Positions 1 through 7,173 of a stretch of 22,897 nucleotides of DNA are shown here, one piece after another. How positions within the stretch are numbered: the first letter of the stretch is position 1; every line of letters starts with the position of its first letter. The stretch is from a virus. The stretch spans positions 1 to 22,897 of the IMG/VR virus record IMGVR_UViG_3300030061_003648, one strand, 5' to 3'. The notes beneath the pieces are model-generated. The model saw only the letters and a program-made list of their open reading frames with translations, searched no databases and was not told the DNA's origin. Position numbers and translations under genes: made by a program.

Positions 1-195
1 ACATGGTTATCAAAAATCCTAACCAGTGGTGGCGACGCACCAACTGAGCCAAAAAGAGCTAGGGAGAAGGGCAGATTCAAAGCAGACGACAAGTCTACTC
101 CTGATGTGAACGAGGCATGGAAAGGCGGCAAGGCTCCTATAACAGCCAAGCAAAAAAGAATAGCGGCTAAAAAAGCACTGCTAGGCAAAAAATGA
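1..195 (+). CDS. C-terminal part of a basic hypothetical protein (5' end outside window)
   Basis: The frame starting at base 1 is open for 64 codons and ends at TGA (193-195). The stop overlaps the next ATG (192) as ATGA, which is the arrangement used throughout this window. The visible tail is rich in Lys, Arg, Ala and Gly, with a polar central stretch containing VNEAWKGGKAP and a strongly basic end (KKALLGKK). I do not recognise a domain and cannot tell how long the full protein is. Its basic character and its position directly before two more basic small proteins suggest one co-transcribed set, possibly DNA-associated or packaged in the head. That role is inference only. Confidence 0.75.
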   Translation, partial: TWLSKILTSGGDAPTEPKRAREKGRFKADDKSTPDVNEAWKGGKAPITAKQKRIAAKKALLGKK

Positions 196-377
196 AGGTA
201 AACGAAGTAACAGGAATCACCGAACAAGAATTCGAACAATTAGCAGAGAAGCAAGATGCCTGCTATCACAAAGTAAAATCAAGATATAAAGTTTGGCCTT
301 CGGCCTATGCCTCTGGTGCTCTAGTACAGTGTCGTAAAAAGGGTGCGGCCAACTGGGGTAACAAGAGCAAAAAATGA
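192..377 (+). CDS. Small basic conserved phage protein with MKVNEV N-terminus
   Basis: A 61-aa protein. The core CYHKVKSRYKVWPSAYASGA followed by LVQCRKKGAANWGNKSKK matches a short module I recall from marine T4-like phages and some large algal viruses (DUF5872-like; the family name is from memory). Its function is unknown. Two cysteines (C24 and C47) and many Lys/Arg residues suggest nucleic-acid contact, but no catalytic motif is visible. The start overlaps the upstream stop (ATGA) and the stop overlaps the next ATG at 374. The first six residues, MKVNEV, nearly match MKINEI of the next protein. A candidate T4-type prohead-protease site (Ile-Thr-Glu, residues 9-11) follows, so this could be a packaged internal head protein; that is a hypothesis. 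Confidence 0.8.
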   Translation: MKVNEVTGITEQEFEQLAEKQDACYHKVKSRYKVWPSAYASGALVQCRKKGAANWGNKSKK

Positions 378-1252
378 AGATAAACGAAATACAAGAAGGA
401 TCCGACAGAGAATATCTCGATCTTCCAAAAGAAGAAATAGAAAGATTACGGGCAAAGTTTCTTCCGGACTGGGAATACAAGGACAACAGCCTACAGAAAA
501 GATACAAGTTTGAAGACTATTTTGAGGTCATCAGGTTCCTTATAAACACAATCAAGCCACAAGAAAAACTAGATCATCACGCTGACCTTGGGATATTCTA
601 TGACGAGGTATTGGTTAAAATTTACACACACAGGACAAATGATGTTTCTGATTACGATTTTATGGTTGCTATGCAGATAGACATGATAGCAAAAATGAAA
701 CATGGTGCAATAAATCCAAATTATGATTTGAACGCACTGGTTGACGAAGGCACTAGATGTTGGAAAGGATACGTCAGAAAAGGATTCAAAACGATGTTTG
801 GCAAAAGGGTGCCGAACTGTGTTAAACGTGAGGGCAAGTACTATGTGAATGACGCATTTGGTGAGGCCATATTCGAATCAGACGACAGAGAGACTGCCTT
901 AAATTTCCTAAGGCAAAATTATATAGATCTAAAAACGTGTGACGTGCATGACAACATATCAGAATCAAACCATTCTGGTCTGAGAGCATGGTTCGGAAAA
1001 GGCAAAAAAGGTGGAGCCGGAGGCGGCGGTTGGGACAGATACAACACCAAGGGTGAAAGAATTGGCAAATGTGGAGACAGAAAAAAAGGTGAAGGCAAAC
1101 CTAAATGCCTATCAAAATCCAGAGCGGCATCACTACGTGCATCGGGTGGTAAGAAAGCCATTGCGGCCGCTGTCAACAGAAAAAGAAGAAAAGACAAGAA
1201 TCCAGATAGACGTGGTAAAGCAATTAACGTCAAAAGTAAAAAGAAAAAATAA
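374..1252 (+). CDS. Pterin-4a-carbinolamine dehydratase-like domain fused to basic Gly/Lys-rich modules
   Basis: A 292-aa protein with three visible parts. Residues ~30-105 resemble pterin-4a-carbinolamine dehydratase (PhhB/DCoH): a W33 region, KFEDYFEVIRFL, the signature HHAD at 68-71 (family usually HHP), TH at 85-86, and D95 in the helix after VSDYD. In this family these His residues act in dehydrating 4a-hydroxytetrahydrobiopterin. Residues ~128-152 hold CWKGYVRKGFKTMFGKR followed by VPNCVKRE, a short motif I recall from marine phage proteins. Residues ~200-292 are Gly/Lys/Arg-rich (KKGGAGGGGWDRYNTKGER, KCGDRKKGEGKPKCLS, AAAVNRKRRKDKNPDRRGKA) and resemble DUF6321/DUF5872-like virus tails (names from memory). 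MKINEI and a following Ile-Gln-Glu could be a capsid-targeting and cleavage signal. The HHA in place of HHP leaves enzyme activity uncertain. Confidence 0.8.
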   Translation: MKINEIQEGSDREYLDLPKEEIERLRAKFLPDWEYKDNSLQKRYKFEDYFEVIRFLINTIKPQEKLDHHADLGIFYDEVLVKIYTHRTNDVSDYDFMVAMQIDMIAKMKHGAINPNYDLNALVDEGTRCWKGYVRKGFKTMFGKRVPNCVKREGKYYVNDAFGEAIFESDDRETALNFLRQNYIDLKTCDVHDNISESNHSGLRAWFGKGKKGGAGGGGWDRYNTKGERIGKCGDRKKGEGKPKCLSKSRAASLRASGGKKAIAAAVNRKRRKDKNPDRRGKAINVKSKKKK

Positions 1253-2371
1253 ATGATACACAGAAGGCCGGGAGATGAGCGGTTTTTCGAAATATATCAA
1301 GCCTGCGTTAATAAAAATCCAAACAACAACATGCACTTCTTCGGACATGGTGCAAACAACATAGACAATATCGACAGGGATTTATTGACTGCAGACAAAC
1401 CAAACATAATTTTTAGTTTGGACCTTTCACATCATAAAACAAGACAGCGAATCAAAAAGGAAGTATCAGAAAAACAAGCAGAACTTTGGTGGATAGGTGC
1501 TGAGTACGATGTGTTCGGCGATGAAGCAATCAAGGAAAGTTGGTGGGGAGGAGAATTCTTCTTGCAGGCCAATGAATATATTAATCTTCCCGAAATTACA
1601 AAAGAGCCTTCGAACAAAAGTCCTCATTGGATCTCTTTGACTCTCGGCCCTCGACACTCTCGAGTCTATAGTAGCACCTGCTTAATGCATTATGCTGACC
1701 TCGATAAAGGAGAAATGCGTGTTAAAACACACATGGCAAAACCTTACAATTCGTTAAATGACCTTGTGGCCAAAGGATGCAAATGGAACACGCCACCAAA
1801 CACCGAAATGGAGGCCACATATGCAAAAGTACTTACTAGGCCATGGTGGGGTACACAGAGGTTTCTTTGGCAAACATACAATCAACTGGGACACTGCAAT
1901 AATGCAACCAATTTCGAGCAGTATCTAAGACATCTGTATAGGACAACAATGGTGGAAATTGTTAATGAGACAGCCATCGCAGACGAGGAGACCGGAAACA
2001 GAGCACCTGTCTTTTTGACAGAAAAGATCACAAATAGTATACATGCACTCAATATTCCTATTGTGTGTGGGGCAAAACACACAGTGAAATTTTTAGAAAG
2101 CATGGGGTTTGATTGTTTTAGGGGTCACATCAATCATGAATATGATGATGAGGAAGACAGTACCATACGTATAGAGAAAGCCATAAAAGATAATATGAAG
2201 ATCCTAAATGATTATAATTTTGCTAAAAAAGTTTGGGAGACTAATTACAATGCACTTAAAAAAAACAAGGATCTGTTAAAGTCTTTATTACACAATTTCG
2301 CAAATGGTAAAAACATACCTATGTTAGATGATATTAATGAATTTTACCTTGCAAAAAGTACTCAAATATAA
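1253..2371 (+). CDS. Glycosyltransferase-like protein (GT10-like C-terminal half)
   Basis: A 372-aa protein starting one base after the upstream stop (TAA then ATG). The C-terminal half carries the pattern seen in many phage and bacterial glycosyltransferase-like proteins related to fucosyltransferase (GT10-type) folds: VEIVNET near residue 235, then FLTEKITNSIHALNIPIVCG and a GF-DCF segment before an acidic NHEYDDEED stretch. In that family the T-E-K segment lies at the nucleotide-sugar site. The N-terminal half (HFFGHGANN, IIFSLDLSHH, LTLGPRHSRVY) fits the acceptor-side domain but has no clear motif. The donor and acceptor cannot be read from the sequence; glycosylation of virion proteins, host surface glycan or modified DNA are all possible. 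The upstream neighbours give no biochemical hint. The call rests on motif pattern only. Confidence 0.6.
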   Translation: MIHRRPGDERFFEIYQACVNKNPNNNMHFFGHGANNIDNIDRDLLTADKPNIIFSLDLSHHKTRQRIKKEVSEKQAELWWIGAEYDVFGDEAIKESWWGGEFFLQANEYINLPEITKEPSNKSPHWISLTLGPRHSRVYSSTCLMHYADLDKGEMRVKTHMAKPYNSLNDLVAKGCKWNTPPNTEMEATYAKVLTRPWWGTQRFLWQTYNQLGHCNNATNFEQYLRHLYRTTMVEIVNETAIADEETGNRAPVFLTEKITNSIHALNIPIVCGAKHTVKFLESMGFDCFRGHINHEYDDEEDSTIRIEKAIKDNMKILNDYNFAKKVWETNYNALKKNKDLLKSLLHNFANGKNIPMLDDINEFYLAKSTQI

Positions 2372-2377
2372 TATAAT
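2349..2377 (+). promoter_or_regulatory. Candidate sigma70-type promoter before dsbA-like gene
   Basis: TTGCAA (2349-2354), a 17-bp spacer and TATAAT (2372-2377) lie at the end of the upstream gene. An overlapping second TATAAT sits at 2367-2372. The -35 matches 4 of 6 consensus bases. Transcription would start near 2384, giving a short leader with the strong Shine-Dalgarno AAGGAG (2389-2394) before the ATG at 2401. Confidence 0.5.
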
Positions 2378-2400
2378 AATAAAATAACAAGGAGAAACAA

Positions 2401-2658
2401 ATGGCAGTAAGAAACTTTAATGACGCTGAAAAGCAAAAACTAATCCAAATAATTTCCCAAGGTTCGCAGGTACTGGGTGAAGTTGAGGATTTGAAAGGCG
2501 GGTTGAAAGACACCGTGAAAGCAATCGCAGAAGAACTAGAATTGAAACCAGCACTTATCAACAAAGCGATATCTGTTGCACACAAAGGCAACTACCAGAA
2601 CATCGCTGACGAGATGGACACACTGGAAAGCATACTGAACACAGCCGGCAAACTTTAG
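2401..2658 (+). CDS. dsbA: DsbA-like double-stranded DNA-binding protein
   Basis: An 85-aa, mostly helical, charged protein. It matches in size and pattern the DsbA proteins of T4-like phages (T4 DsbA is about 89 aa), especially those of marine relatives as I recall them: a helix ending in VLGEVEDLKGGLKDTVKAIA, then LELKPALINKAISVAHKGN, then a short acidic helix. In T4, DsbA binds dsDNA near late promoters and affects late transcription; the role here is by analogy. The start has a good Shine-Dalgarno site (AAGGAG, 2389-2394), and a TATAAT-type promoter lies just upstream. The TAG stop overlaps the GTG start of the next gene. Placement before the DNA polymerase fits a nucleic-acid-handling block. 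The sequence is short, so the family call is good but not certain. Confidence 0.7.
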   Translation: MAVRNFNDAEKQKLIQIISQGSQVLGEVEDLKGGLKDTVKAIAEELELKPALINKAISVAHKGNYQNIADEMDTLESILNTAGKL

Positions 2659-2939
2659 TGATAAAATTACTCAAAGAATTTTGGGTAAGCAGTTACAAGA
2701 CAGATGCAACAGCATTTTATCTCGAACTGTTTTCCGTAATAGTCACAGTAATGGGTTCTGCAGTCTTGACTTTTACATCACCTCATCCTATAATGAGTGT
2801 AGTGTTTCCTTTGTACTGGCTAGGATCTAGTACAATGTGTTGGGCAGGCATAAGACGTAGATTAGTTTGGATCGCGTGTTTGACAGGTTGGTTTACGATA
2901 ATGAACACAATAGGACTATACAAGGTATTCATACAATGA
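2658..2939 (+). CDS. Small three-helix membrane protein
   Basis: A 93-aa protein with a GTG start overlapping the upstream TAG; no ATG alternative precedes the hydrophobic region. Three probable membrane spans are visible: residues ~18-40 (FYLELFSVIVTVMGSAVL), ~44-63 (IMSVVFPLYWLGSSTMCWAG) and ~68-91 (LVWIACLTGWFTIMNTIGLY). Arg residues between spans 2 and 3 (IRRRL) would form a short charged loop. There is no signal peptide or enzyme motif. The last bases overlap the start of the DNA polymerase gene as ATGA, so the two genes are probably translationally coupled. Small inner-membrane proteins are common in T4-like genomes and often affect lysis, superinfection or host membranes. No specific function can be assigned. 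Confidence 0.7.
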   Translation: MIKLLKEFWVSSYKTDATAFYLELFSVIVTVMGSAVLTFTSPHPIMSVVFPLYWLGSSTMCWAGIRRRLVWIACLTGWFTIMNTIGLYKVFIQ

Positions 2940-5599
2940 GTTACATAGACGCACTATACAAAAAAGACGAAGACAAGATATACGTTGTTGAACGTGATCC
3001 AAAGAAGGGCAGAGTGTTCGTTGAGTATGATGCAAGATATGTGTTCTACTACCCTGATGCAAGAGGCAAACACAGAGGCATGACAGGCGAACCTTTACAG
3101 AGAGTGTTGTGCCAGACAAATAAAGAATTCATAAAAGAGCAACGTATAAGATCAAACAAGCAACTTTATGAACACGATATCAATCCGGTGTTCAGATGTT
3201 TGGAGGAGAATTATCTCGGTAAGGAAACTCCTAAACTGAACGTTATGTTTTTTGATATCGAGGTAGACTTCGATCCAGATCGAGGTTACTCCACAACAGA
3301 TGATCCGTTCATGCCCATAACTGCCATAAGTTGTTACATGAGTTGGACGGATCAACTGGTCACACTAGCAGTTCCACCAAAGACAATCAGCATGAAAGAT
3401 GCAGAAGAACTTGCAAAGAGATTTGACAACACAATGTTGTTTGAGAAAGAGAAAGACATGCTGGACGCTTTCCTACAACTTGTTGGAGACGCAGACATAC
3501 TTTCAGGATGGAACAGTGAGGGATATGATATACCTTACACAGTTGGTAGAATACAAAAAGTTCTAAGCGGAGACGACACAAGAAGATTATGTTTCTGGGG
3601 AGAGAAACCAAAAAGAAGAGTGTTTGAAAAATATGGCAGAGAACAGTTAAGTTTTGACCTAGTTGGACGTGTACACTTAGACTTGTTAGAACTATACAGA
3701 AAATACACATACGAAGAAAGACACAGTTTCAGGCTAGACGCAATAGGGGAACACGAACTAGGCGAAAAGAAAACTGTGTATGAAGGATCGTTAGATAATT
3801 TGTACAAGAATGATTTCGGATTATTCATAGAATACAACAGGCAGGACTGTCACTTGCTGGCAAAACTTGAGAAGAAATTAAAGTTTATAGAACTGGCAAA
3901 CGAGATCGCACACCAAAACACTGTGTTGCTACAAACAACAATGGGTGCGGTTGCAGTGACAGAACAAGCAATCGTGAACGAAGCACACAGACGTGGTATG
4001 CAGGTTCCTGGAAGAAAATATAAAAAAGATGGTGAGGAGAACCAACCAGCGGCAGGCGCCTATGTGGCAACTCCACAGAAAGGTATACATGACTGGATTG
4101 GTTCCATTGACATCAACTCGCTGTATCCTAGTGTTATTAGAGCACTGAATATGGGTCCAGAAACTATAGTAGGACAGATCAGGCCTGTGATTACATCAGC
4201 AGAAATTAACAGGGCCAAACACGCCAAGAAATCATTTGCGGCGGCATGGGACAGCCAATTTGGAAGTTGGGAATATCAAGCAGTAATGAACAAAGAAAAA
4301 GGCACTGAGATAATTGTGGACTGGGAAGACAAAACAAGTGTGCGTATGAGTGCGGCACAACTGTATGACATTATTTACGATGGAAACAATAAATGGATGT
4401 TGAGTGCCAATGGTACAATATTCACGTATGAGTATGAAGCGATTATTCCAGGACTGCTGAAAAGATGGTACGCAGAACGACAAGATATGCAACAGAAAAT
4501 GCGTGACTGCGGAGACAATGAAATAGAAAGAGAGTATTGGGACAAGAGACAACTTGTAAAAAAGATTAATCTTAATAGTTTGTACGGTGCAATTTTGAAT
4601 CCAGGATGTAGATTCTTTGACATAAGAATTGGACAATCAGTTACACTTACAGGAAGATGTATCACAAAACACATGGCCAGCAAAGTAAATGAAATTGTTG
4701 CAGGCAAGTATGATCACAAAGGTGAGAGTGTTGTGTATGGAGACACAGATTCAGTTTACTTTACTGCATTCAACACATTGAAGAAAGACATTGATCAAGG
4801 GGTGATTCCATGGACAAAAGATTCTGTGGTAACTCTTTATGATAGAATATCTGATGAAGTAAATGGCACCTTCAAAGCATTTATGACTAAGGCATTCCAC
4901 TGTCCAAGCACACGTGGCGAAGTTATTGCCGCAGGCAGAGAACTTGTTGCGTCTAAAGGATTGTTTATAACCAAGAAAAGGTATGCGGTGTTGTTCTATG
5001 ACAAAGAAGGCAAACGAGCAGATGTTGATGGCAAGGAAGGCAAGATGAAAGCAATGGGCCTTGATCTCAAACGTTCTGACACTCCTGTTTTCGTTCAAGA
5101 CTTTCTAAGTGATTTGTTATACATGGTGCTTACTGGCAAAACGGAGACTGAGGTCTTGGAAAAAATCAGTGAATTCAGAGCAGAATTTAAAGCACGACCA
5201 GGATGGGAGAAAGGATCTCCAAAGAGAGCAAACAACATGACAAAATACACAGAAGCAGAAAAGGCCAAAGGTAAGGCAAACATGCCAGGACACGTGAGGG
5301 CCAGCATGAACTGGAACAGGTGTAGAGAAATGTATGGTGACAAGTATTCAATGCCTATTACAGATGGGGCCAAAGTAATTGTATGCAAATTGAAATCAAA
5401 CCCATTGGGGTACACCAGCATTGCCTACCCGGTTGATGAAATGCGTATTCCTGAATGGTTTAAAGAACTGCCCTTTGACGGTGACGCAATGGAGAGCACT
5501 ATACTAGACCAAAAGATAGATAATCTTATAGGTGTGCTAGGTTGGGACGTGCAGTCAACAGAGACCAGTAATACATTCAACAAACTGTTTGAATTTTAA
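2936..5599 (+). CDS. 43: DNA polymerase, family B (T4 gp43-like)
   Basis: Replicative DNA polymerase of 887 aa, close to T4 gp43 (898 aa). Exonuclease motifs: Exo I FFDIE (D107, E109), Exo II SGWNSEGYDIPY (D198) and Exo III YNRQDCHLL (D304), so proofreading should be active. Polymerase motifs: A SIDINSLYPS (D392), B KKINLNSLYG (~542-551) and C VYGDTDSVYF (D602, D604). A KKRYA segment downstream is also typical. I chose the ATG at 2936 because it overlaps the preceding stop (ATGA) and begins MSYIDALYKKD; the frame stays open to 2867 but that stretch is shadowed by the membrane gene. T4-like partners are in the window: sliding clamp at 6436 and 5'-3' exonuclease at 21306. No intein or split is seen. 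Confidence 0.97.
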   Translation: MSYIDALYKKDEDKIYVVERDPKKGRVFVEYDARYVFYYPDARGKHRGMTGEPLQRVLCQTNKEFIKEQRIRSNKQLYEHDINPVFRCLEENYLGKETPKLNVMFFDIEVDFDPDRGYSTTDDPFMPITAISCYMSWTDQLVTLAVPPKTISMKDAEELAKRFDNTMLFEKEKDMLDAFLQLVGDADILSGWNSEGYDIPYTVGRIQKVLSGDDTRRLCFWGEKPKRRVFEKYGREQLSFDLVGRVHLDLLELYRKYTYEERHSFRLDAIGEHELGEKKTVYEGSLDNLYKNDFGLFIEYNRQDCHLLAKLEKKLKFIELANEIAHQNTVLLQTTMGAVAVTEQAIVNEAHRRGMQVPGRKYKKDGEENQPAAGAYVATPQKGIHDWIGSIDINSLYPSVIRALNMGPETIVGQIRPVITSAEINRAKHAKKSFAAAWDSQFGSWEYQAVMNKEKGTEIIVDWEDKTSVRMSAAQLYDIIYDGNNKWMLSANGTIFTYEYEAIIPGLLKRWYAERQDMQQKMRDCGDNEIEREYWDKRQLVKKINLNSLYGAILNPGCRFFDIRIGQSVTLTGRCITKHMASKVNEIVAGKYDHKGESVVYGDTDSVYFTAFNTLKKDIDQGVIPWTKDSVVTLYDRISDEVNGTFKAFMTKAFHCPSTRGEVIAAGRELVASKGLFITKKRYAVLFYDKEGKRADVDGKEGKMKAMGLDLKRSDTPVFVQDFLSDLLYMVLTGKTETEVLEKISEFRAEFKARPGWEKGSPKRANNMTKYTEAEKAKGKANMPGHVRASMNWNRCREMYGDKYSMPITDGAKVIVCKLKSNPLGYTSIAYPVDEMRIPEWFKELPFDGDAMESTILDQKIDNLIGVLGWDVQSTETSNTFNKLFEF

Positions 5600-5607
5600 A
5601 TAAACGT

Positions 5608-6405
5608 ATGCTGAGTATAGAAGAAATAAAATTGCTTATTGAAAAATTAGAGAAAGTTAAAAAAGAAGACATTCAAGAATTAATTAAATCAAATCTTAAA
5701 ATACTCAAAGACTTAGAATCCGCCGTAGACGCCAACAATAGAAATTTAGTAGATCGTTATGACAAAACTCCTAAATGGTTCATAAGAGATCTTGAGAATA
5801 AACGTAAAAAGGAGTATGTTGACGACATCCTATTTAGGCAGGTACAAACAAAAATATTCCAATTTGCCAAGTCAATACTTTACAACAGTCTAGAAATAGG
5901 TCCAGGAAATGGAATGTTTTCTAAGGAGTTCAGAGCATGGAATAAAAACTTCTTCTTAGATATACTACCTATGGTAGAGAAACCAATACGTAGAAGATTC
6001 AATCCTCTTGGACAGAAGAAATTAACATTTTTTCTTACCAAAGATCATGAATGTAGCAATATTCCGCAAAGCAGTTGCAACTTTATATTCAGTTGGGACA
6101 CTTTTGTGTTCTTCACAGAAAACCATATACAGCATTACCTACATGATCTGAAGAGAGTTTTGATTCCTGGTGGATATGTATTAATACAGTATGCAGATTG
6201 CCATTATGACCATGATTTGGCATTGGCTCAACGCGGATATTGGAACTACAACACAAAAAGTAATATGACTAAAATGATAGAAGAGGAAGGTTACGAAGTG
6301 GTAGAAATGTCACAGTTTCAACCCGGTGCCAACTATGCCGTATTCCGTAAACCTGGTAAACAAAATCCATTTTTATACAGAGCATCTGAAATAACACTAG
6401 ACTAA
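5608..6405 (+). CDS. SAM-dependent methyltransferase (class I-like)
   Basis: A 265-aa protein. An N-terminal charged helical region (residues ~1-70) precedes a Rossmann-type methyltransferase core: motif I SLEIGPGNGMFS (~95-105), an acidic end of strand 2 (FFLDIL, D118), FIFSWDTFVFF (motif IV-like, ~160-170) and LKRVLIPGGYVLIQYA (~188-203), the usual segment before the late beta-strands. This pattern resembles small-molecule methyltransferases of the UbiE/Methyltransf_11 type more than DNA methyltransferases, since no DPPY/NPPY motif is present. The substrate is unknown. The gene lies between DNA polymerase and sliding clamp, with 8 bp after the polymerase stop and no clear Shine-Dalgarno site. 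TTTAAATA at 5594-5601 resembles a T4-like late promoter core but is weak evidence. Confidence 0.7.
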   Translation: MLSIEEIKLLIEKLEKVKKEDIQELIKSNLKILKDLESAVDANNRNLVDRYDKTPKWFIRDLENKRKKEYVDDILFRQVQTKIFQFAKSILYNSLEIGPGNGMFSKEFRAWNKNFFLDILPMVEKPIRRRFNPLGQKKLTFFLTKDHECSNIPQSSCNFIFSWDTFVFFTENHIQHYLHDLKRVLIPGGYVLIQYADCHYDHDLALAQRGYWNYNTKSNMTKMIEEEGYEVVEMSQFQPGANYAVFRKPGKQNPFLYRASEITLD

Positions 6406-6426
6406 GATCTAAATATACTATACAAT
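6398..6426 (+). promoter_or_regulatory. Candidate promoter directly upstream of sliding clamp gene
   Basis: Two readings are possible. One is a sigma70-like pair, TAGACT (6398-6403), a 17-bp spacer and TACAAT (6421-6426), which puts the start site only a few bases before ATG 6436. The other is a T4-like late element, CTAAATA (6409-6415), which would give a leader of roughly 15 bases. No Shine-Dalgarno site is seen before 6436. The same ATCTAAATA string recurs at 19202-19210 before another gene. Confidence 0.4.
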
Positions 6427-6435
6427 AACAACATT

Positions 6436-7173
6436 ATGATAGACATCTTAAAAGACATCGTTAAACATACGCATGGACTGGGATTCTTGGATCTTGTTAA
6501 AATCACTGGGGACGATAAGGAAACTGCAATCGACTCAATGGCCGAAGACAGATCAGTGATCCTACAAGGGTCTTTCCACAAACCACAAGCGGAAATGAAT
6601 GGTACGTTTGGTATGCCACAGATGGGCAAACTGGATATCCACCTGAAATGTCCGGAGTATAAGGAAAAGGCAAACATAACTGTGTTGTCCGGTGAAAGAA
6701 ACGGTGCAACTGTTCCTACAGGAATCCATTTCGAAAATGAAAAGGGTGACTTCAAGAACGATTACAGATTTATGAACGCAGAGATAATCAACGAGAAACT
6801 TAAGACAGTGAAGTTCAAGGGTGTTAAGTGGGACGTTGAAATTGAACCTTCAGTGGCGAGTGTGCAGAGATTCAACTTCCAGGCAACTGCAAACACAGAA
6901 CACAATTCATTTGTTGTGAGAACAGAAGATGGGAACTTGATTTTCACTTTTGGTGATCAAGCATCGCATGGTGGTGAGTTTGTATTTGCAACTGACGTTA
7001 AGGGCACACTTAACAAAGGTTGGAGTTGGCCTGTAGGACAGGTGCTACAGATACTTAAACTTTCAGACTCGGCAAAGGTCACATTACACTTCTCTAACGA
7101 GGGTGCGATGCAGGTCTCTGTTGATTCAGGCTTAGGCAAGTATCAGTACATCATACCAGCACAGGCGCAATAA
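6436..7173 (+). CDS. 45: Sliding clamp, DNA polymerase processivity factor (T4 gp45-like)
   Basis: A 245-aa protein, close in length to T4 gp45 (228 aa). Recognition rests on similarity to the gp45 proteins of marine T4-like phages as I recall them: GKLDIHLKCPEYKEKANITV, GDFKNDYRFM, NEKLKTVKFKGVKWDVEIEP, FTFGDQASHGGEFVFA and the C-terminal VDSGLGKYQYIIPAQAQ. The clamp is a trimeric ring that tethers gp43 to DNA; in T4 it also acts as a mobile enhancer for late transcription. There are no catalytic residues to check. It follows a 30-bp gap with a candidate promoter and no Shine-Dalgarno site. Its TAA stop overlaps the next ATG, so the transglycosylase-like gene is translated right after it. 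The T4 clamp-loader genes 44 and 62 are not in this window. Confidence 0.85.
   Translation: MIDILKDIVKHTHGLGFLDLVKITGDDKETAIDSMAEDRSVILQGSFHKPQAEMNGTFGMPQMGKLDIHLKCPEYKEKANITVLSGERNGATVPTGIHFENEKGDFKNDYRFMNAEIINEKLKTVKFKGVKWDVEIEPSVASVQRFNFQATANTEHNSFVVRTEDGNLIFTFGDQASHGGEFVFATDVKGTLNKGWSWPVGQVLQILKLSDSAKVTLHFSNEGAMQVSVDSGLGKYQYIIPAQAQ

Noticed and set aside
217-507. Open frames on the minus strand throughout the window, this being one example
   Set aside because: They lie opposite well-supported + strand genes, have no recognisable motifs and are Ser/Cys/Leu-rich in the way expected from reverse complements of AT-rich genes. No minus-strand gene is supported.
1011-1256. Second + strand frame overlapping the end of the pterin-dehydratase fusion gene
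   Set aside because: The longer frame (374-1252) has clear motifs to its end; this frame has none and is a by-product of the Lys/Gly-rich repeats.
2867-2935. Upstream extension of the DNA polymerase frame
   Set aside because: The 23 extra residues lie within the membrane-protein gene, and the ATG at 2936 fits the ATGA overlap and gp43 N-terminus.
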